Assembly (NCBI RefSeq): GCF_007860095.1
Contig: NZ_SJPT01000007.1
Span: 62,001 to 126,000, forward strand
Length of the DNA: 64,000 nt
From: Novipirellula galeiformis
GTDB lineage: Bacteria > Planctomycetota > Planctomycetia > Pirellulales > Pirellulaceae
Direction: 5' to 3'
Position 1 is the stretch's first letter; each line of letters opens with the position of its first letter. The notes under the pieces were generated by a model, which was not told the origin of the DNA, ran no database searches, and saw only the letters and a program-made list of their open reading frames with translations. Made by a program: the position numbers and the translations under genes. This document shows positions 8,510-17,508 of this stretch, piece after piece.

Positions 8510-8917
8510 ATGAGCGAACCCCAAAGACGAATCTTGGTAGCGGAGGACAATCGCGTTCTCGCCGATGTGCTGCGATTCAATCTCGAGCGTTCCGGTTTTA
8601 AAGTCACGGTTGCCTACGACGGCGACATGGCAATTGAGAATCTCGAGTCCGATTCCTTTGATCTGCTGATCACGGACTACCAAATGCCCAAGGTGGACGG
8701 GGCAGAGCTATGTCGCTTCGTTAGGCAGAATCCTGCTCTCGATGAGTTCCCCATCATCATGTGCTCTGCCAAGGGCATGGAGTTAAGTATCGAGCAGCTT
8801 CAAGATGATTGGAAAATCGCCAAGCTCGTTTTCAAACCATTTAGCGTTCGCGAAATCATCGCGGTGGTCAACGAGCTTCTCGCTCCTAGCGCGGCGACCA
8901 ATGCCGTAGCTCCGTGA
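8510..8917 (+). CDS. Response regulator, receiver domain only
   Basis: A single CheY-like receiver of 135 residues with no output domain. The acidic pocket is Glu12-Asp13, the phospho-acceptor is Asp56 in Leu-Ile-Thr-Asp-Tyr-Gln-Met-Pro, the Ser/Thr switch position lies in Met-Cys-Ser-Ala, and Lys109 is in Phe-Lys-Pro-Phe. It sits 16 bases before a histidine kinase gene, its likely partner, inside the secretion operon between gspG and gspE. Being single-domain, it probably acts by protein contact, for example on the STAS protein or the GspE ATPase. That target is inferred. Confidence 0.92.
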   Translation: MSEPQRRILVAEDNRVLADVLRFNLERSGFKVTVAYDGDMAIENLESDSFDLLITDYQMPKVDGAELCRFVRQNPALDEFPIIMCSAKGMELSIEQLQDDWKIAKLVFKPFSVREIIAVVNELLAPSAATNAVAP

Positions 8918-8933
8918 TAAAAGTGCCGCCTCT

Positions 8934-10376
8934 ATGAACAATCTCTCCAATGCGCTCCCGTCTCTAAGCAGTCGAATTGTTGACCGCTATTTGATGTGTG
9001 GTCTGGCGGCCATCTTTGGCGTGGTCAGCGTTGCGCTAACGCTCGCTTGGCGTGGCGCGTTGACCGAGTCCATTTCGGTGACCGTTGCGGTTCCCTTGTT
9101 CTTGCTGTTGGCGGGCAGCTATGTGATGCGTCGATCGGTGCAGGCCAATGAATCGATCGAAAATCAACTGCAACAATTTACCTCTGGACTTTACACGTCG
9201 CCGACGGAACTGACCCCTTTGGTCGCATCGACGCCTGTTGCCACCGGTTGGAACAAGTTGCTACAGCAAATCAATGAGCAGAGTACGTTGGCATCACTCG
9301 AACAACGACTCGGCGAAACACTTGACGCTTCTGCGGGAAAACGCTGGGAATCGATCTTCAATGCGCTGTCCGAAGGCGTCGCGTTAAGCACCCCAAACGG
9401 TCAAATCACATTGGCCAACAATGCGTTGATTGCGATGCTCGGCGTCGCATCATCCAACGACATTCAGGGGCGTGGACTCGACGAGTTACTCGCCATGTCG
9501 ATTAGCCCAACCAGCGCGGCAGAATTCGTTAACCAGCAGAAAAAATCCAACAGTTTTACACTCGAACTGTTGTTGGGCAGCGAACTTTCCGCGGGCGTTT
9601 GGCGATTGAACCGAACCCCGCTGATCGGCAATGCATTCGAGCCGGGCAGCTCGCTGTGGACGCTGCGTGATGTCACGCAACAGAAATTGGCGGAAGAGAT
9701 GCGCAACCAATTCGTGTTTACCGCAACCCATGAATTGCGCACACCGTTGGCGAATATCAAAGCCTACGCAGAAACCTTGATCGACAACGACGATATCGAC
9801 GTGGAACGACAAAAAGGCTTCTACAACATCCTAATGTCCGAAGCGACTCGTCTGGCTCGCTTTGTTGACGACCTATTGGATGTCAGCCAGATGGAATCAG
9901 GTGCGATTTCGGTGGTTCGGCACGAAACCGACGTCGCAAGATTGATTGACGAGGTGATCGAAAACGTACAACCGCAGTTGCAAGAGAAGGCGTTGACGTT
10001 TGAAAGTAAGTTGCCAGCGAAAATGCCAAAGCTGGAAATCGACAAAGATAAAATCGCGGGCGTGTTGGTGAACTTGCTCAGCAATGCGGCCAAATACACT
10101 CCCAACGGAGGCACGGTACGGTTGCGGGTCGAAACCGATGCGGAATCGATTCAATTGCAAGTCGAAGATACCGGCATTGGAGTCTCGGCGGAAGAGTTGC
10201 CACGGCTCTTTGAGAAGTTCTTCCGCAGTCACGACGCTCGCGTTCAAGAGATCAGTGGCAGTGGTTTAGGCCTCGCGTTCTCGCAAGAAGTCGCGCGTCT
10301 GCATGGCGGCGAAATCTCCATTTCCAGCGAACTCAACGTGGGATCACGCTTCACCCTGACCTTACCTCTGAACTAA
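8934..10376 (+). CDS. PAS-domain membrane histidine kinase
   Basis: 480 residues. Two membrane helices at about 20-40 and 45-65 have almost no periplasmic loop between them. A linker/helix at 70-130 precedes a PAS domain at about 136-250. The HisKA domain carries His266 in Thr-His-Glu-Leu-Arg-Thr-Pro. The HATPase_c domain has the N box (Asn-Leu-Leu-Ser-Asn-Ala-Ala-Lys), the G1 box Asp-Thr-Gly-Ile-Gly and the G2 box Gly-Ser-Gly-Leu-Gly-Leu. With so small an extracytoplasmic part it probably senses an intracellular or membrane cue through PAS. It lies between the response regulator and STAS genes of the pseudopilus operon and likely phosphorylates the former. Confidence 0.93.
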   Translation: MNNLSNALPSLSSRIVDRYLMCGLAAIFGVVSVALTLAWRGALTESISVTVAVPLFLLLAGSYVMRRSVQANESIENQLQQFTSGLYTSPTELTPLVASTPVATGWNKLLQQINEQSTLASLEQRLGETLDASAGKRWESIFNALSEGVALSTPNGQITLANNALIAMLGVASSNDIQGRGLDELLAMSISPTSAAEFVNQQKKSNSFTLELLLGSELSAGVWRLNRTPLIGNAFEPGSSLWTLRDVTQQKLAEEMRNQFVFTATHELRTPLANIKAYAETLIDNDDIDVERQKGFYNILMSEATRLARFVDDLLDVSQMESGAISVVRHETDVARLIDEVIENVQPQLQEKALTFESKLPAKMPKLEIDKDKIAGVLVNLLSNAAKYTPNGGTVRLRVETDAESIQLQVEDTGIGVSAEELPRLFEKFFRSHDARVQEISGSGLGLAFSQEVARLHGGEISISSELNVGSRFTLTLPLN

Positions 10377-10390
10377 TTGGAGATCATCGA

Positions 10391-10726
10391 ATGTTTCAGT
10401 GCTCCAAGCAAGGCAGTGTGTTTGTGCTCTCGGGAAATGATCCGTTGAGCCGTGATCATACGCTCGAGTTAGCAGGTCATTGTGACAATTGCTTTGGTCA
10501 CGGCCAACCTAAAATTGTCTTTGATTTACGCAACGTGCCGCTGCTTGATAGTGCGGGGCTGGAATTTTTGCTGGACCTTCGAGATCGCTGCCTGCGGCAT
10601 GGCGGGGCGGTTCAGCTTGCGGCACCCAATCCGCTTTGCCAGGAAATATTACAAGCGACCGAACTCCAACGCGATTTCACGATCTGGGACGATCTGGTCT
10701 CCGCCGTGGGGAGTTTCTCGCGATGA
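10391..10726 (+). CDS. STAS-domain protein (anti-sigma-factor antagonist-like)
   Basis: A stand-alone STAS domain of 111 residues with the conserved Asp-Leu-Arg-Asn-Val-Pro-Leu-Leu-Asp-Ser-Ala-Gly-Leu segment. The Ser in Asp-Ser-Ala-Gly is the residue phosphorylated in SpoIIAA-like proteins, so switching by a serine kinase is possible. Its stop overlaps the gspE start (ATGA at 10723-10726), which couples its translation to the secretion ATPase. No anti-sigma kinase gene is next to it. It may dock on GspE or relay the histidine-kinase signal; this is inferred from gene order. Confidence 0.88.
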   Translation: MFQCSKQGSVFVLSGNDPLSRDHTLELAGHCDNCFGHGQPKIVFDLRNVPLLDSAGLEFLLDLRDRCLRHGGAVQLAAPNPLCQEILQATELQRDFTIWDDLVSAVGSFSR

Positions 10727-12459
10727 GCACAATACTGGCACCTCCGGCTTCATCAAACTTGACGACGAGTGACACTGCGTTGCCACTGGGCGAGCGTTTG
10801 GTGCGTGCGGGGGTGTTGACCCGCGATGAGCTTGAAGCGGCGCTGACCGAACACACCGCCAAAGGGGCGCGGCTGGGCGAAACCCTGCTTGAACTCGGCT
10901 TGATCGATGAAGGCACGCTGCTGCGATTTTTGAGTCAACAGTGGGGATTCCCCTGTGCGTTACTTCGCGATGGGATGGTCGATCCGGCCGTTGTCAAACT
11001 GTTGCCAAAGGCGAAGGCCGAGGCCTTGCAAGCGATCGTGATGTTCAAGGTCCGTGGCACGCTCAGCGTTGCCATGGCCGATCCTCACAATCTCCAGCAA
11101 ATCGATGAGATAGAACGCGTCACAGGTCTCCAGGTCAAGCCGGTGCTGACGCTGCGTTCGGTGATCGAACGCATGTTGCCTCGTTGCTACGAGAGCGACT
11201 TTGCCGTCGATGCGGTGACCGCGGACATGGATCCCGATGCGGTCAACCTAGAAGTCGACCACTTCAATATCGACATTGCCGATCTGCAGTCGCTGGCCAA
11301 CGGCAGCCCGATCATCAATCTCGTCAATTACATGATCGTCAGTGCCGTTCGTCAGAAGGCGAGCGATATTCACGTCGAACCGGGGCAACGATGTACATCG
11401 GTGCGGTTCCGCGTTGACGGTCTGCTGCGTGAGACGCTACGCCCTCGCCGCGATTTTCACCCGGCGATCATTTCGCGACTCAAAGTGATGGCGAAACTTG
11501 ATATCGCCGAACACCGAATCCCCCAGGACGGGCGCATTCACTTGACCGTCGAAGGACGCGAAATTGACTTGCGCGTCTCGACGCTGCCGACCAATCATGG
11601 CGAAAAAGTCGTGATCCGCGTGCTCGACCGCCAAAACGTCACGTTCAATCTCGATGAATTAGGCGTTCCCCCCAAATTGTTAGGCGACATCAAAGGCATG
11701 TTGCATCGGCCCCACGGCCTCGTCTTGGTAACCGGACCTACCGGTAGCGGGAAAACCACAACGCTCTACTCCGCATTGGAACTGATCAAATCGATCGAAC
11801 GTAATATCGTGACAATCGAGGATCCGGTGGAATATGACTTGGACCAAATCGTCCAAGTGCCCGTGGGTGGGAACAAACCGATGTCGTTCCCAGGCGCCAT
11901 GCGAGCGATTTTACGACAAGACCCCGACGTGATCATGGTCGGTGAGATTCGCGACGTGGAAACCGCGAACATCGCGATCCAAGCGGCACTGACCGGTCAC
12001 CTCGTGTTAAGCACTTTGCATACCAACGATAGCTTCAGCGCGGTCACGCGGTTGTGCGATATGGGGGTCGAGCCCTTCAAGATCGGGGCGGCGTTACTCG
12101 GGGTGATCGCCCAACGGTTGGTACGGATGGTTTGCCCAACGTGTAAGGAATCGTACTTCCCCGCTCCCGAGATGCTCGATGCCTTCCAATACAAGGGAGA
12201 CCGTCGCCGCACGTTCGTTCGTGGTGAGGGATGTCGCACCTGTTATGACACAGGGTCGCGTGGGCGGACGGGGCTCTACGAAGTCTTATGTGTAGACCGC
12301 AAGATGCGTGAGCTCATCTCTGACGGCGCCAATATCGACGCGATCCGCAATCAACATGTCCATCAATCTGGGACGTTTTTGGTGGATGAGGGAATTCGCT
12401 TAGCAGAGGAAGGTAGAGTTAGTCTCGAGGAAGTATCACGAGTGGCTTTCGTCGATTAA
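10723..12459 (+). CDS. gspE: Type II secretion / type IV pilus assembly ATPase
   Basis: 578 residues from the ATG at 10723 that overlaps the STAS stop. An MshEN (GspE N-terminal) domain spans about 20-150, with the repeated Leu-Gly-Glu-Xaa-Leu pattern. The ATPase core has Walker A Gly-Pro-Thr-Gly-Ser-Gly-Lys-Thr at 338-345, the Asp box Glu-Asp-Pro-Val-Glu-Tyr, Walker B Val-Ile-Met-Val-Gly-Glu-Ile-Arg-Asp, and the His box Ser-Thr-Leu-His-Thr-Asn-Asp. A tetracysteine zinc site (Cys471, Cys474, Cys504, Cys507) places it in the GspE/PilB group rather than PilT. It powers pseudopilin polymerisation at the inner membrane with GspF and the PilM-P-like proteins downstream. Confidence 0.96.
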   Translation: MSTILAPPASSNLTTSDTALPLGERLVRAGVLTRDELEAALTEHTAKGARLGETLLELGLIDEGTLLRFLSQQWGFPCALLRDGMVDPAVVKLLPKAKAEALQAIVMFKVRGTLSVAMADPHNLQQIDEIERVTGLQVKPVLTLRSVIERMLPRCYESDFAVDAVTADMDPDAVNLEVDHFNIDIADLQSLANGSPIINLVNYMIVSAVRQKASDIHVEPGQRCTSVRFRVDGLLRETLRPRRDFHPAIISRLKVMAKLDIAEHRIPQDGRIHLTVEGREIDLRVSTLPTNHGEKVVIRVLDRQNVTFNLDELGVPPKLLGDIKGMLHRPHGLVLVTGPTGSGKTTTLYSALELIKSIERNIVTIEDPVEYDLDQIVQVPVGGNKPMSFPGAMRAILRQDPDVIMVGEIRDVETANIAIQAALTGHLVLSTLHTNDSFSAVTRLCDMGVEPFKIGAALLGVIAQRLVRMVCPTCKESYFPAPEMLDAFQYKGDRRRTFVRGEGCRTCYDTGSRGRTGLYEVLCVDRKMRELISDGANIDAIRNQHVHQSGTFLVDEGIRLAEEGRVSLEEVSRVAFVD

Positions 12460-12474
12460 GCGGGCAAGAAATTC

Positions 12475-13686
12475 ATGATCAAATTCACCTATCGAGCCAA
12501 AGAACGAAACGGCAACATTACGACTGGCGACATCGAAGCAAATTCGCTGGCCGAGGCGAGATCCGCGCTGCGTCAAAAGGGATTGTTCCTGTTGCAAATC
12601 GGAGTCGACCAGGGCGTTGCGGCACAACGACCAGGCTTCTCGCTGCGGAACCGCATCAAAAAGTCCGACGTGGTCATGATGCTGTCGCAGATCACGATCA
12701 TGAGCCAATCCGGGGTGGATCTTTCGGAGGCACTAAAATCGGTCGCCACCCAATGTCCTAATCCGGCGTTGCAAACCGTCATGCATCGCGTCAGTGAAGA
12801 TATCGAGGGAGGCTCGACCTTCGCCAGCGCTCTACGAAAGCACCCCCACGTCTTCGACGAAATGTTTGTCGCGGGGATTGCCGCAGGCGAGCAATCTGGT
12901 GCGATTACCGAGGTATTGGAGCGATTGACCAATCTGCTGCGTAGCGATATGCGCATGCGTCAAACGGTGATCTCCACGCTGATGTATCCCTTGGTGCTTT
13001 GCGCCGTCACGGTTGTGGTTCTGATCGTATTGTTCTTTTTCATCCTTCCACAATTCGCCAAAGTCTTTGCCGATCTCGAAAAAGCACCGCCACCGTTCAC
13101 ACAGATCATGCTCAGCACAGGCGAATTCGTGCGAGGAAACTTCTTTCTGCTCGGTGGTTTGTTGATTGCTCTCGCCGCGGTCACCTACTCATTGCGGAAC
13201 GCCGAATTCGTACGCAATGCATGGGATTACGCTTCGCTCAATTTCACCTTTGCCAAGAAAGCAACGCGTTCACTATCCACCGGACGCACCTTTCGATTAC
13301 TGGGCACCATGCTTAGTAGCGGCGTGCCGCTGGTCGATAGTATTCGCCTATGTCGGTCCGCATCGGGTAATAGTCTGTTTCGGTCCATGTACGAACGATT
13401 GGAATCCGAAGTCCTACGTGGAGAAGGTTTAGGCCCCACATTGCTCTCGTCTTCCTTTCTGCCTTCCGGGGCGGCGCATATGGTCGCCACCGCAGAGAAA
13501 ACCGGAAAGCTCGGGGACGTCCTAAAGATGGTTGGAGAGTACTTCGAAGATCAAGGCGAACGCCAACTTCGAGACGTGGTCAAGTTGCTCGAACCCGTCG
13601 TGATTGTGTTTCTCGGTGTGGTCGTCGCCGGGGTCGCGTTCTCTGTGATCCTTCCACTACTAGACGTTTCGTCGATGCCACAATAA
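12475..13686 (+). CDS. gspF: Type II secretion inner-membrane platform protein GspF/PilC
   Basis: 403 residues, the usual family length. Two GspF repeats are visible. Each begins with a helical cytoplasmic part (Leu-Ser-Gln-Ile-Thr-Ile-Met-Ser-Gln-Ser-Gly-Val-Asp-Leu, and Leu-Leu-Gly-Thr-Met-Leu-Ser-Ser-Gly-Val-Pro-Leu) and contains the Gly-Glu-Xaa-Ser-Gly or Glu-Lys-Thr-Gly-Lys motif. Membrane helices lie at about 165-190, 215-235 and 375-395. It anchors the ATPase and extracts pseudopilins from the membrane. It begins 15 bases after gspE in the same operon. Confidence 0.95.
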   Translation: MIKFTYRAKERNGNITTGDIEANSLAEARSALRQKGLFLLQIGVDQGVAAQRPGFSLRNRIKKSDVVMMLSQITIMSQSGVDLSEALKSVATQCPNPALQTVMHRVSEDIEGGSTFASALRKHPHVFDEMFVAGIAAGEQSGAITEVLERLTNLLRSDMRMRQTVISTLMYPLVLCAVTVVVLIVLFFFILPQFAKVFADLEKAPPPFTQIMLSTGEFVRGNFFLLGGLLIALAAVTYSLRNAEFVRNAWDYASLNFTFAKKATRSLSTGRTFRLLGTMLSSGVPLVDSIRLCRSASGNSLFRSMYERLESEVLRGEGLGPTLLSSSFLPSGAAHMVATAEKTGKLGDVLKMVGEYFEDQGERQLRDVVKLLEPVVIVFLGVVVAGVAFSVILPLLDVSSMPQ

Positions 13687-13700
13687 CTCGGGGGCCTGAT

Positions 13701-14792
13701 ATGTCTGTATTAACAAAATTACGTCAGCGGGCGATGACTCCGTTTGCCGCTACTTCGCGGGGCTGGATTGGGATCGATATTGGTAGCCGGTCGATCAAAC
13801 TTGCTCAAGTCGAACGTGTGGGCGACCAGTTTCATTTCGGTAATCGATGGACGGTGACGCGTCCTGAAAACTTGCTGGCAAGCAACGTGGACATGCCCAA
13901 CGCGTTGGCAGGAAAACCGTTAGGGCTAGCCGAATTGCGTGAACTGTTCTCGCGATCCGAATGTGCCGCTGCGCTCTCAATGTCGTTCCATACCTTGCGT
14001 TCGATTGAATTACCCGCTGCTTCGGCGGAAGAGATGCGCGACATGGTTAACGAGGAATTAGCAGCGGAGGCGAGCAACGCCGAATCAGACTGTGTCTTTG
14101 ATTTCTGGAACACCCATGAAGCAACCGACGAAGCGGCCCATGTGACCACGCTCAGCATGCCGACGAGCGTGGCCACGGGCGTCGCCAAAGACTTGCTACA
14201 GGCGGGTTACGAATGCCAAGTACTCGATGGGCTCCCCTGTGCGCTAGCGCGTGCCGTGACGATGGCCAATGACGATCATGATTCGCCCGTGGCCGCCTTG
14301 GATCTTGGCGATGGCGAATTTACGTTTGTATTGATCGCCAGGGGACAGCCGTTGTACACCCGTGTGCTGCGAGGTGGTGGGCTTTGTGCATTGCTACAAC
14401 CGCTGAAGGACGCTCTGAATCTTTCGCACGAGCAAGCGATGCAATTGCTGATCCGCTATGCCGTTGGCTCGGGCGAACATGGCGGGCGGGCGATGAATTC
14501 GGGCCCCGCACAGTTGTTAGAGCAACCGATGATGTTACTCGTGCAAGAACTGAAGCGAACCCTCGACTTTGTTGCTCAACCGGTTCATCGTGAAAAACCG
14601 GCGGAGTTGATCTTGTTCGGAGGCGGGGCATCGATCCGAAATCTGTCGTCCTACCTCAGTCAACACTTAGGGCTACCCACCCGAAATTGGCGTTTGCCTT
14701 CCTCGACCCCGCAATTCGCCACGGATGATGCCCGCTATGGTGTCGCCGCCGCACTCTCGGTCCTGCGCTGGGAGCAACGCACATGTTCATAA
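13701..14792 (+). CDS. PilM-like actin-fold assembly protein
   Basis: 363 residues with the PilM/FtsA-type nucleotide-binding signature near the start (Gly-Ile-Asp-Ile-Gly-Ser-Arg-Ser-Ile-Lys) and later phosphate-loop motifs (Ala-Leu-Asp-Leu-Gly-Asp-Gly; Leu-Phe-Gly-Gly-Gly-Ala). In type IV pilus systems PilM is cytoplasmic and binds the N-terminus of PilN, linking the ATPase to the alignment complex. The T2SS counterpart is the cytoplasmic half of GspL. It overlaps the next gene by 10 bases. Separate PilM/N/O/P-like genes make this machine closer to a type IV pilus layout although its pilins look GspG-like. Confidence 0.85.
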   Translation: MSVLTKLRQRAMTPFAATSRGWIGIDIGSRSIKLAQVERVGDQFHFGNRWTVTRPENLLASNVDMPNALAGKPLGLAELRELFSRSECAAALSMSFHTLRSIELPAASAEEMRDMVNEELAAEASNAESDCVFDFWNTHEATDEAAHVTTLSMPTSVATGVAKDLLQAGYECQVLDGLPCALARAVTMANDDHDSPVAALDLGDGEFTFVLIARGQPLYTRVLRGGGLCALLQPLKDALNLSHEQAMQLLIRYAVGSGEHGGRAMNSGPAQLLEQPMMLLVQELKRTLDFVAQPVHREKPAELILFGGGASIRNLSSYLSQHLGLPTRNWRLPSSTPQFATDDARYGVAAALSVLRWEQRTCS

Positions 14793-15379
14793 ACTTGCTG
14801 CCGCAAAAGCTAGTCATCAAGATGCTCATCCGTAGGCGACTGCGGCAATGGGCATTGATTTGGGCGGCGATGTTGATTGCAGGCTTGCTTGTCATGTCAG
14901 CCAATTATCGGTCCCTCAAACAATGCCAAGTACAACTCGATAGCTATCGGCAACGCGTCCGGCCCTTAGCGAGTTTGCAGTTGCAGACATCGGACATTGA
15001 AAAACGCCTCAAAACATTGCATCGCGAAGTCGAAGTGTTGGAAACGATTTCCGCACCTGACCGTTCGCTCGCCTTATTGGCCATTTTGGGTAACGCAGCC
15101 AAGTCGCCGCAATACAAAGTCCAGATTGAACGAATGAGTCTTGCGTCAACCGTAAATCGTGTGGCAACACAAAAACCACCGACTGAACCCTCCCACGCGA
15201 TGCTCTCGAGCGTCTCGCTTCAAGGGATCGCAGATGGAGACTTCGGATTGGCAAACTTTGTTCAATCTTTGCGTGAATCAAATGTTTTTAGTCAGGTCGA
15301 ACTGAAATCCTCTCTTCAGTACCAACGAGAGAATTTGACCGGTCGTCAATTCCAAGTGGAGTGCAAGTTCGCAGAGTAA
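14783..15379 (+). CDS. PilN-like alignment-complex protein
   Basis: 198 residues starting Met-Phe-Ile-Asn-Leu-Leu-Pro, the PilN N-terminal signature that contacts PilM. One membrane helix lies at about 18-38, a coiled-coil segment spans 40-90, and a small periplasmic ferredoxin-like domain follows. It overlaps the pilM-like gene by 10 bases and precedes the pilO-like gene by 8, so the three are translationally coupled. It probably dimerises with the PilO-like protein to build the periplasm-spanning alignment complex. The assignment rests on the N-terminal motif, topology and order, since overall similarity in this family is low. Confidence 0.8.
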   Translation: MFINLLPQKLVIKMLIRRRLRQWALIWAAMLIAGLLVMSANYRSLKQCQVQLDSYRQRVRPLASLQLQTSDIEKRLKTLHREVEVLETISAPDRSLALLAILGNAAKSPQYKVQIERMSLASTVNRVATQKPPTEPSHAMLSSVSLQGIADGDFGLANFVQSLRESNVFSQVELKSSLQYQRENLTGRQFQVECKFAE

Positions 15380-15387
15380 ATTGAATC

Positions 15388-15972
15388 ATGAATGATATTT
15401 TTCAAACGAACCGATCGACCAATTTAGTGTTGCACGGCATCGGCGTCGTCGGCGTCGTCGCGATCGTCTGCTTCTTGCTCATTCTCCGCCAGGATGTCCA
15501 CGCGAAGTTGCTAGACACTCATACCGCACGATCCGATGCAATCTCGCTATTAAACAATGGCGAACGCATCCATGCACAGCATCTGGACGGCGTCCACCGT
15601 GTTCAGCTTGCCGAGACGCGAGCAACGCAATTCAAAACCATGATTCCCGCCCAAGCGGGTGAGATTGATTTCTTGAGCGAGTTATCCGAACTCGCAAAGT
15701 CGACGCAGTTCCGGATTCGTGATTTTCGGCCAGGCGCAGTCGTCGTGCAACCGTTACACAAAGAGATGGAAGTTCGCTTTGTCGGTGAAGGATCCTATTC
15801 CGCACTTTGTCGATTCCTTGACGGGCTTCCCCAATTGCAACGCAGCTATCGCATTGCCCAATTGAATGTGACGGCACCTCGCAATGACGACCAAGACTTT
15901 TCAGCGGAGTGTCAATTGCGATTGCTGTTTGCCTTGAATCAGGACCTCACAAACCCGAGGAAAAAGAAATGA
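15388..15972 (+). CDS. PilO-like alignment-complex protein
   Basis: 194 residues with a short cytoplasmic N-terminus, one membrane helix at about 13-33, a coiled-coil to about 100 and a C-terminal ferredoxin-like domain. That domain contains Phe-Val-Gly-Glu-Gly-Ser-Tyr-Ser-Ala-Leu-Cys-Arg-Phe-Leu-Asp, a pattern typical of PilO/GspM-like folds. Its stop overlaps the next start (ATGA at 15969-15972). It is likely the heterodimer partner of the PilN-like protein. Called from position, topology and the C-terminal motif. Confidence 0.78.
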   Translation: MNDIFQTNRSTNLVLHGIGVVGVVAIVCFLLILRQDVHAKLLDTHTARSDAISLLNNGERIHAQHLDGVHRVQLAETRATQFKTMIPAQAGEIDFLSELSELAKSTQFRIRDFRPGAVVVQPLHKEMEVRFVGEGSYSALCRFLDGLPQLQRSYRIAQLNVTAPRNDDQDFSAECQLRLLFALNQDLTNPRKKK

Positions 15973-16562
15973 GTCGCAGCACATTCTTGTCGACATCAAG
16001 TCTTAGTCCACAAAAAATGGTGTTGATCTCGTTTTTGATCGGGATCCTAGGCTTTGTCGTGTTTTGGCCGGAGGAATCGAGCTCCGAGCTTGATATACCA
16101 ACATCGCGTAGCTCAGCACGGCTGAGCCCATCGGCAGCGAACAAAGAAACGTCCGACAGCGAACATCCCCGAGCTCGTTGGCCGGAATATAACTTAGCGA
16201 CCGTTTTGGCAGCCAATCCATTCGAAACGATTCTTGTCTCCGCTCCGCAACCCACGGTCGTGAAGACTGCTACCCCAAAAATCCCAGCGGCAAAGCCCGA
16301 AGAAAATCAGGAACCAACGCCCGAAGAAACCACGGCAATCGCTGAGGTGACAGCACTCGAGTTAACGCACAAAGAAGAACAGCAAGTAACGCCCGAGTTT
16401 GTCCCGCATGATAAAGTCGACATCATTTACGAAAATGCAACCGAGCGGGTCGCGGTGATTGATTCACGGCTTGTGCGTGTCGGGGACGTCTTGAGCGAGG
16501 GGCGAGTGGTCGAGATCACAGCCGACCACGTCATCATCGAAGTCGCCATGTCGGCCGACTAG
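15969..16562 (+). CDS. PilP/GspC-like periplasmic protein
   Basis: 197 residues from the ATG that overlaps the pilO-like stop. One membrane helix lies at about 17-35 (followed by Trp-Pro-Glu-Glu), then a Pro/Glu/Ala/Thr-rich extended region, and a small C-terminal beta domain with Val-Arg-Val-Gly-Asp-Val-Leu-Ser-Glu-Gly and Val-Val-Glu-Ile. That domain resembles the HR domain of PilP/GspC, which binds the secretin N0 domain. It is anchored by a helix like GspC, not by a lipid as in PilP. It is the last gene of the operon and probably links the inner-membrane complex to the secretin at 4067. Confidence 0.65.
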   Translation: MSRSTFLSTSSLSPQKMVLISFLIGILGFVVFWPEESSSELDIPTSRSSARLSPSAANKETSDSEHPRARWPEYNLATVLAANPFETILVSAPQPTVVKTATPKIPAAKPEENQEPTPEETTAIAEVTALELTHKEEQQVTPEFVPHDKVDIIYENATERVAVIDSRLVRVGDVLSEGRVVEITADHVIIEVAMSAD

Positions 16563-17009
16563 TCGTTCCGGCATCCACGCTGGATCAACTCCAATGCTCA
16601 TTGGGGGACTTCTCTGCCGCCCTCGTTGCTACGCCGTTTTTTCTTGCCTCCGACTGGTGCTCGGCTTCGAACTTCCGATAGCACATCGCTGCGGGGGCGG
16701 AGTGGCGATGCCCCGTATCGCTAGCAGCACCATGCTCGATCCGGCCGAAGTGCTCGGTACGGTACCGCGTGGTACACCGCGTCCAACGGGCTTTACATCT
16801 GCGGCGAGAATCGCCGGTGCGAAAAGCCGTGCGACATGGACGCAAATGAATTCGCCGCTTGCTCTCCAGCCTGGACTGCCAAATCATTGAGTTTGTCGTG
16901 TATTTCGGCTGCCCCTTGCTAGGAATTCAGCAGTCTGGGAACAACTTGCAAAACCCATTATTCTGTGCATCCGTTTCCCACGATGAACCGCACACGGAGC
17001 AACTCAAGA
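16563..17009. other. Gene-free spacer
   Basis: Between the end of the pilus operon and bcp. Open frames here are Cys/Arg/Gly-rich and not protein-like. A short GC-rich palindromic patch near 16758-16785 (repeated GGTAC) is the only structure noted. Confidence 0.5.
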
Positions 17010-17483
17010 ATGGCTGATTGGATCGAACCCGGAACCAAGGCACCCGCATTTACGCTCAAAGATGACGCGGGTAACAAGGTCAAACTCGCGGACTTGAAAG
17101 GCAAAATCGTCGTGCTGTATTTCTATCCTCGCGATGACACGCCGGGCTGTACGAAGGAAGCATGCAACTTTCGTGATCAATACAGCACGTTGAAGCAATT
17201 GGGTGTGGAATTGTTCGGTATCAGCACCGATACCGCAGAAAGCCACGTGAAGTTCCGCGAAAAATATTCGCTGCCCTTTCCGCTTCTCGTCGACGAGGAT
17301 CACGCAATGTCAGAGAAATATGGTGCTTGGCGTGAGAAAAATATGTACGGGAAAAAGTCGATGGGCATTCAACGCTCCACCTACTTGATCGATGCCAACG
17401 GTAAGGTGGCAAAATTATGGAAACGCGTGAAAGTCGATGGCCATGATGCGCAAGTCATCGAGGCGGTCAATCAGCTTGCCTAA
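17010..17483 (+). CDS. bcp: Thioredoxin-dependent peroxiredoxin (Bcp/PrxQ family)
   Basis: 157 residues from the ATG at 17010, which has GGAG 10 bases upstream; an earlier in-frame ATG lacks this. The peroxidatic Cys is in [11 protein letters not shown], with a resolving Cys five residues later (Cys-Thr-Lys-Glu-Ala-Cys), the hallmark of atypical 2-Cys PrxQ/Bcp. The family reduces H2O2 and organic hydroperoxides with thioredoxin as donor, in the cytoplasm. It is monocistronic and followed by a hairpin at 17509-17528. A second, AhpC-type peroxiredoxin is encoded at 52724. Confidence 0.94.
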   Translation: MADWIEPGTKAPAFTLKDDAGNKVKLADLKGKIVVLYFYPRDDTPGCTKEACNFRDQYSTLKQLGVELFGISTDTAESHVKFREKYSLPFPLLVDEDHAMSEKYGAWREKNMYGKKSMGIQRSTYLIDANGKVAKLWKRVKVDGHDAQVIEAVNQLA

Positions 17484-17508
17484 AGCAAAACGCAGGCACT
17501 GACACCGT

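Noticed and set aside
16594-16890. 98-codon frame between the pilus operon and bcp
   Set aside because: Composition is Arg/Cys/Gly-rich without domain pattern and there is no convincing ribosome-binding site.
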